From: Trebonia sp.
GTDB taxonomy: Bacteria > Actinomycetota > Actinomycetes > Streptosporangiales > Streptosporangiaceae
Direction: 5' to 3'
Assembly: GCA_030043595.1 (NCBI GenBank)
Contig: JASHXJ010000083.1
Span: forward strand, 1-12,048
Length of the DNA stretch: 12,048 bases
Part shown: positions 11,076 to 12,048 of the stretch, piece by piece
Layout of the letters: each line of letters begins with the position of its first letter
Numbering within the stretch: the first letter of the stretch is position 1
The notes under the pieces: generated by a model
Told to the model about the DNA's origin: nothing
The model's input: only the letters and a program-made list of their open reading frames with translations
The model's database searches: none
Translations under genes and position numbers: made by a program

Positions 11076-12048
11076 ATGCCGGGTGGGGCGGGGATCTTGA
11101 TTGGCGGTCGGTACCTGCTGGCTGAGCCAGTCGGCCAGGGCGGAATGGGGCGGGTGTGGCGGGGCCGCGACCAGCTCCTGGACCGGGTAGTTGCGGTCAA
11201 GGAGGTCCTGCTGCCACCGCAGGCGGCCGCCGAGCACGCCGACCTGGTCGCACGGACGATGCGCGAGGCACGGGCCGCGGCCCGGCTGGACCATCCGGGC
11301 GTGATCACGATCTACGACGTCGTGGAGGATGACGGCGCGCCGTGGATCGTGATGCAGTTCGTCTCCGGGCCGCCGCTCAGCGCCGAGATCACCCGGGACG
11401 GCCGCCTGCCGTGGCAGCGGGTCGCGGACATCGGCGCGCAGGTCGCGGACGCGCTGGCGCACGCGCACGCTGCCGGGATCGTGCACCGCGACCTTAAGCC
11501 GGACAACATCCTGCTGTCCGGGCAGCGGGCCATCGTGACCGACTTCGGGATCGCCCAGATCATCGACGCCACCACCAAGCTGACCGGCACCGGGATCAGG
11601 ATCGGCACGGCGCACTACATGGCACCGGAGCAGCTTGAAGGCAGCGACACCGGTCCTCCCGTGGACATCTGGGCCCTCGGTGCCACGCTGTATACCGCCG
11701 CCGAGGGCGTCCCGCCGTTCCGCGGACCCACCCTGACGGCGGTGATGGCGGCCATCCTTACCCGGCCCCCGGCCCCGCCGGAGAATGCCGGTCCCCTGCG
11801 CGAGCTGGTCGAAGCGATGCTGGCCAAGGACCCCGCGCTGCGCCCCGACGCGGCGGCCGTCGCGAGCGTGCTCGCCAGCCATCGCCCCGGGCCGGCCTCC
11901 GGGGAGCGCGCTGCAGACGCTCCGGCATCGCTGGCGCAGCCGCAGCCTCAACAGCCGCCGGAGCCGCAGCCTCAACAGCCGCCGTCGGAGCCGCAGCCTC
12001 AGCCCCAGCCGCAGCCTCAGCCCCCGCCGGAGCCGCAGCCTGAGCTGC
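11076..12048 (+). CDS. Serine/threonine protein kinase, PknB/Hanks type (truncated at right edge)
   Basis: At least 324 residues, without a stop before the window ends. A complete Hanks-type kinase domain is visible: glycine loop VGQGGMGRVW (19-28), VAVKE with Lys42, helix-C Glu64, HRDLKPDN (137-144) with catalytic Asp139, DFG (156-158), an activation loop with several Thr (166-179), MAPEQ (182-186) and the late Arg256. The kinase should be active. Its N terminus matches actinobacterial kinases (IGGRYLLAEPVGQGGMG). After about residue 270 comes a Pro/Gln/Glu-rich tail (288-324) made of PQPQQPPE-like repeats. A membrane segment or sensor domain might follow outside the window. No ribosome binding site precedes the ATG. 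Its targets cannot be inferred; the DUF1269-like neighbour is separated by a terminator. Confidence 0.95.
   Translation, partial: MPGGAGILIGGRYLLAEPVGQGGMGRVWRGRDQLLDRVVAVKEVLLPPQAAAEHADLVARTMREARAAARLDHPGVITIYDVVEDDGAPWIVMQFVSGPPLSAEITRDGRLPWQRVADIGAQVADALAHAHAAGIVHRDLKPDNILLSGQRAIVTDFGIAQIIDATTKLTGTGIRIGTAHYMAPEQLEGSDTGPPVDIWALGATLYTAAEGVPPFRGPTLTAVMAAILTRPPAPPENAGPLRELVEAMLAKDPALRPDAAAVASVLASHRPGPASGERAADAPASLAQPQPQQPPEPQPQQPPSEPQPQPQPQPQPPPEPQPEL
11940..12048 (+). repeat. Tandem repeats encoding the Pro/Gln-rich kinase linker
   Basis: Two copies of a 21-base sequence (11940-11960 and 11964-11984) are identical with a 24-base period. Degenerate copies of the CCGCAGCCT core continue to the window edge. 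Repeats stay in frame and encode Pro-Gln-Pro-Gln-Gln-Pro-Pro-Glu. Such tracts are prone to length variation. Confidence 0.75.

Noticed and set aside
10518..11975. A 485-codon minus-strand open frame opposite the DUF1269-like and kinase genes
   Set aside because: It is antisense to a protein with a complete Hanks kinase motif set and to a second gene with ribosome binding site and terminator; composition is that of a shadow frame.
1..12048. CRISPR array, insertion sequence, prophage or toxin-antitoxin system
   Set aside because: No regularly spaced repeats, transposase or integrase motifs, terminal inverted repeats with target duplications, or small paired genes were found on reading both strands.

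Overview
The window comes from the chromosome of a high-GC actinomycete. The evidence is very GC-rich coding sequence, frequent GTG and TTG starts, UPF0336/HadA- and MaoC/HadB-type genes directly after rpmG, and a trpT-secE-nusG-rplK-rplA-rplJ-rplL-rpoB order with murB, an adenosine deaminase gene and an aminotransferase gene nearby. That arrangement is known from Streptomyces and its relatives, and mycobacteria keep part of it (rpmG-hadA-hadB ... trpT-secE-nusG). I cannot name the genus from the sequence alone.

Layout. The left third (1-4490) is a minus-strand information-processing block. It reads from right to left as tRNA-Trp, secE, nusG, rplK, rplA, an L10-leader attenuator, rplJ, rplL, a strong hairpin, a good promoter, and the first 16 codons of rpoB, which leave the window at base 1. 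Divergent from it on the plus strand are a class I aminotransferase (4610-5815) and an adenosine deaminase family gene (from 5852). The deaminase gene runs tail to tail into a minus-strand operon read as tRNA-Met, rpmG, hadA-like, hadB/MaoC-like and murB. The deaminase frame has no stop where its domain ends; it stays open antisense to murB and the MaoC gene until 8266.

The right end (9108-12048) is less conventional. It holds a cluster of DnaA-box-like 9-mers, a lower-GC gene for a protein with a papain-like Cys/His/Asp pattern and no recognised family, and a 417-base divergent intergenic region with a 20-bp near-perfect inverted repeat and a promoter of SigB type. Beyond that lie a small DUF1269-like stress-type protein, a 12-bp-stem terminator, and a serine/threonine kinase that appears leaderless and runs off the right edge inside a Pro/Gln repeat tail.

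How the genes fit together. The left block makes ribosomal stalk and L1/L11 proteins, NusG, SecE and RNA polymerase beta, with visible autoregulation (L10 leader) and uncoupling of rpoB (hairpin plus own promoter). The middle minus-strand operon couples translation (tRNA-Met, L33), acyl dehydration and peptidoglycan precursor synthesis (MurB, with a 4-base GTGA overlap). No defence system, CRISPR array, insertion sequence or prophage is visible. The least explained material is 9180-10580.
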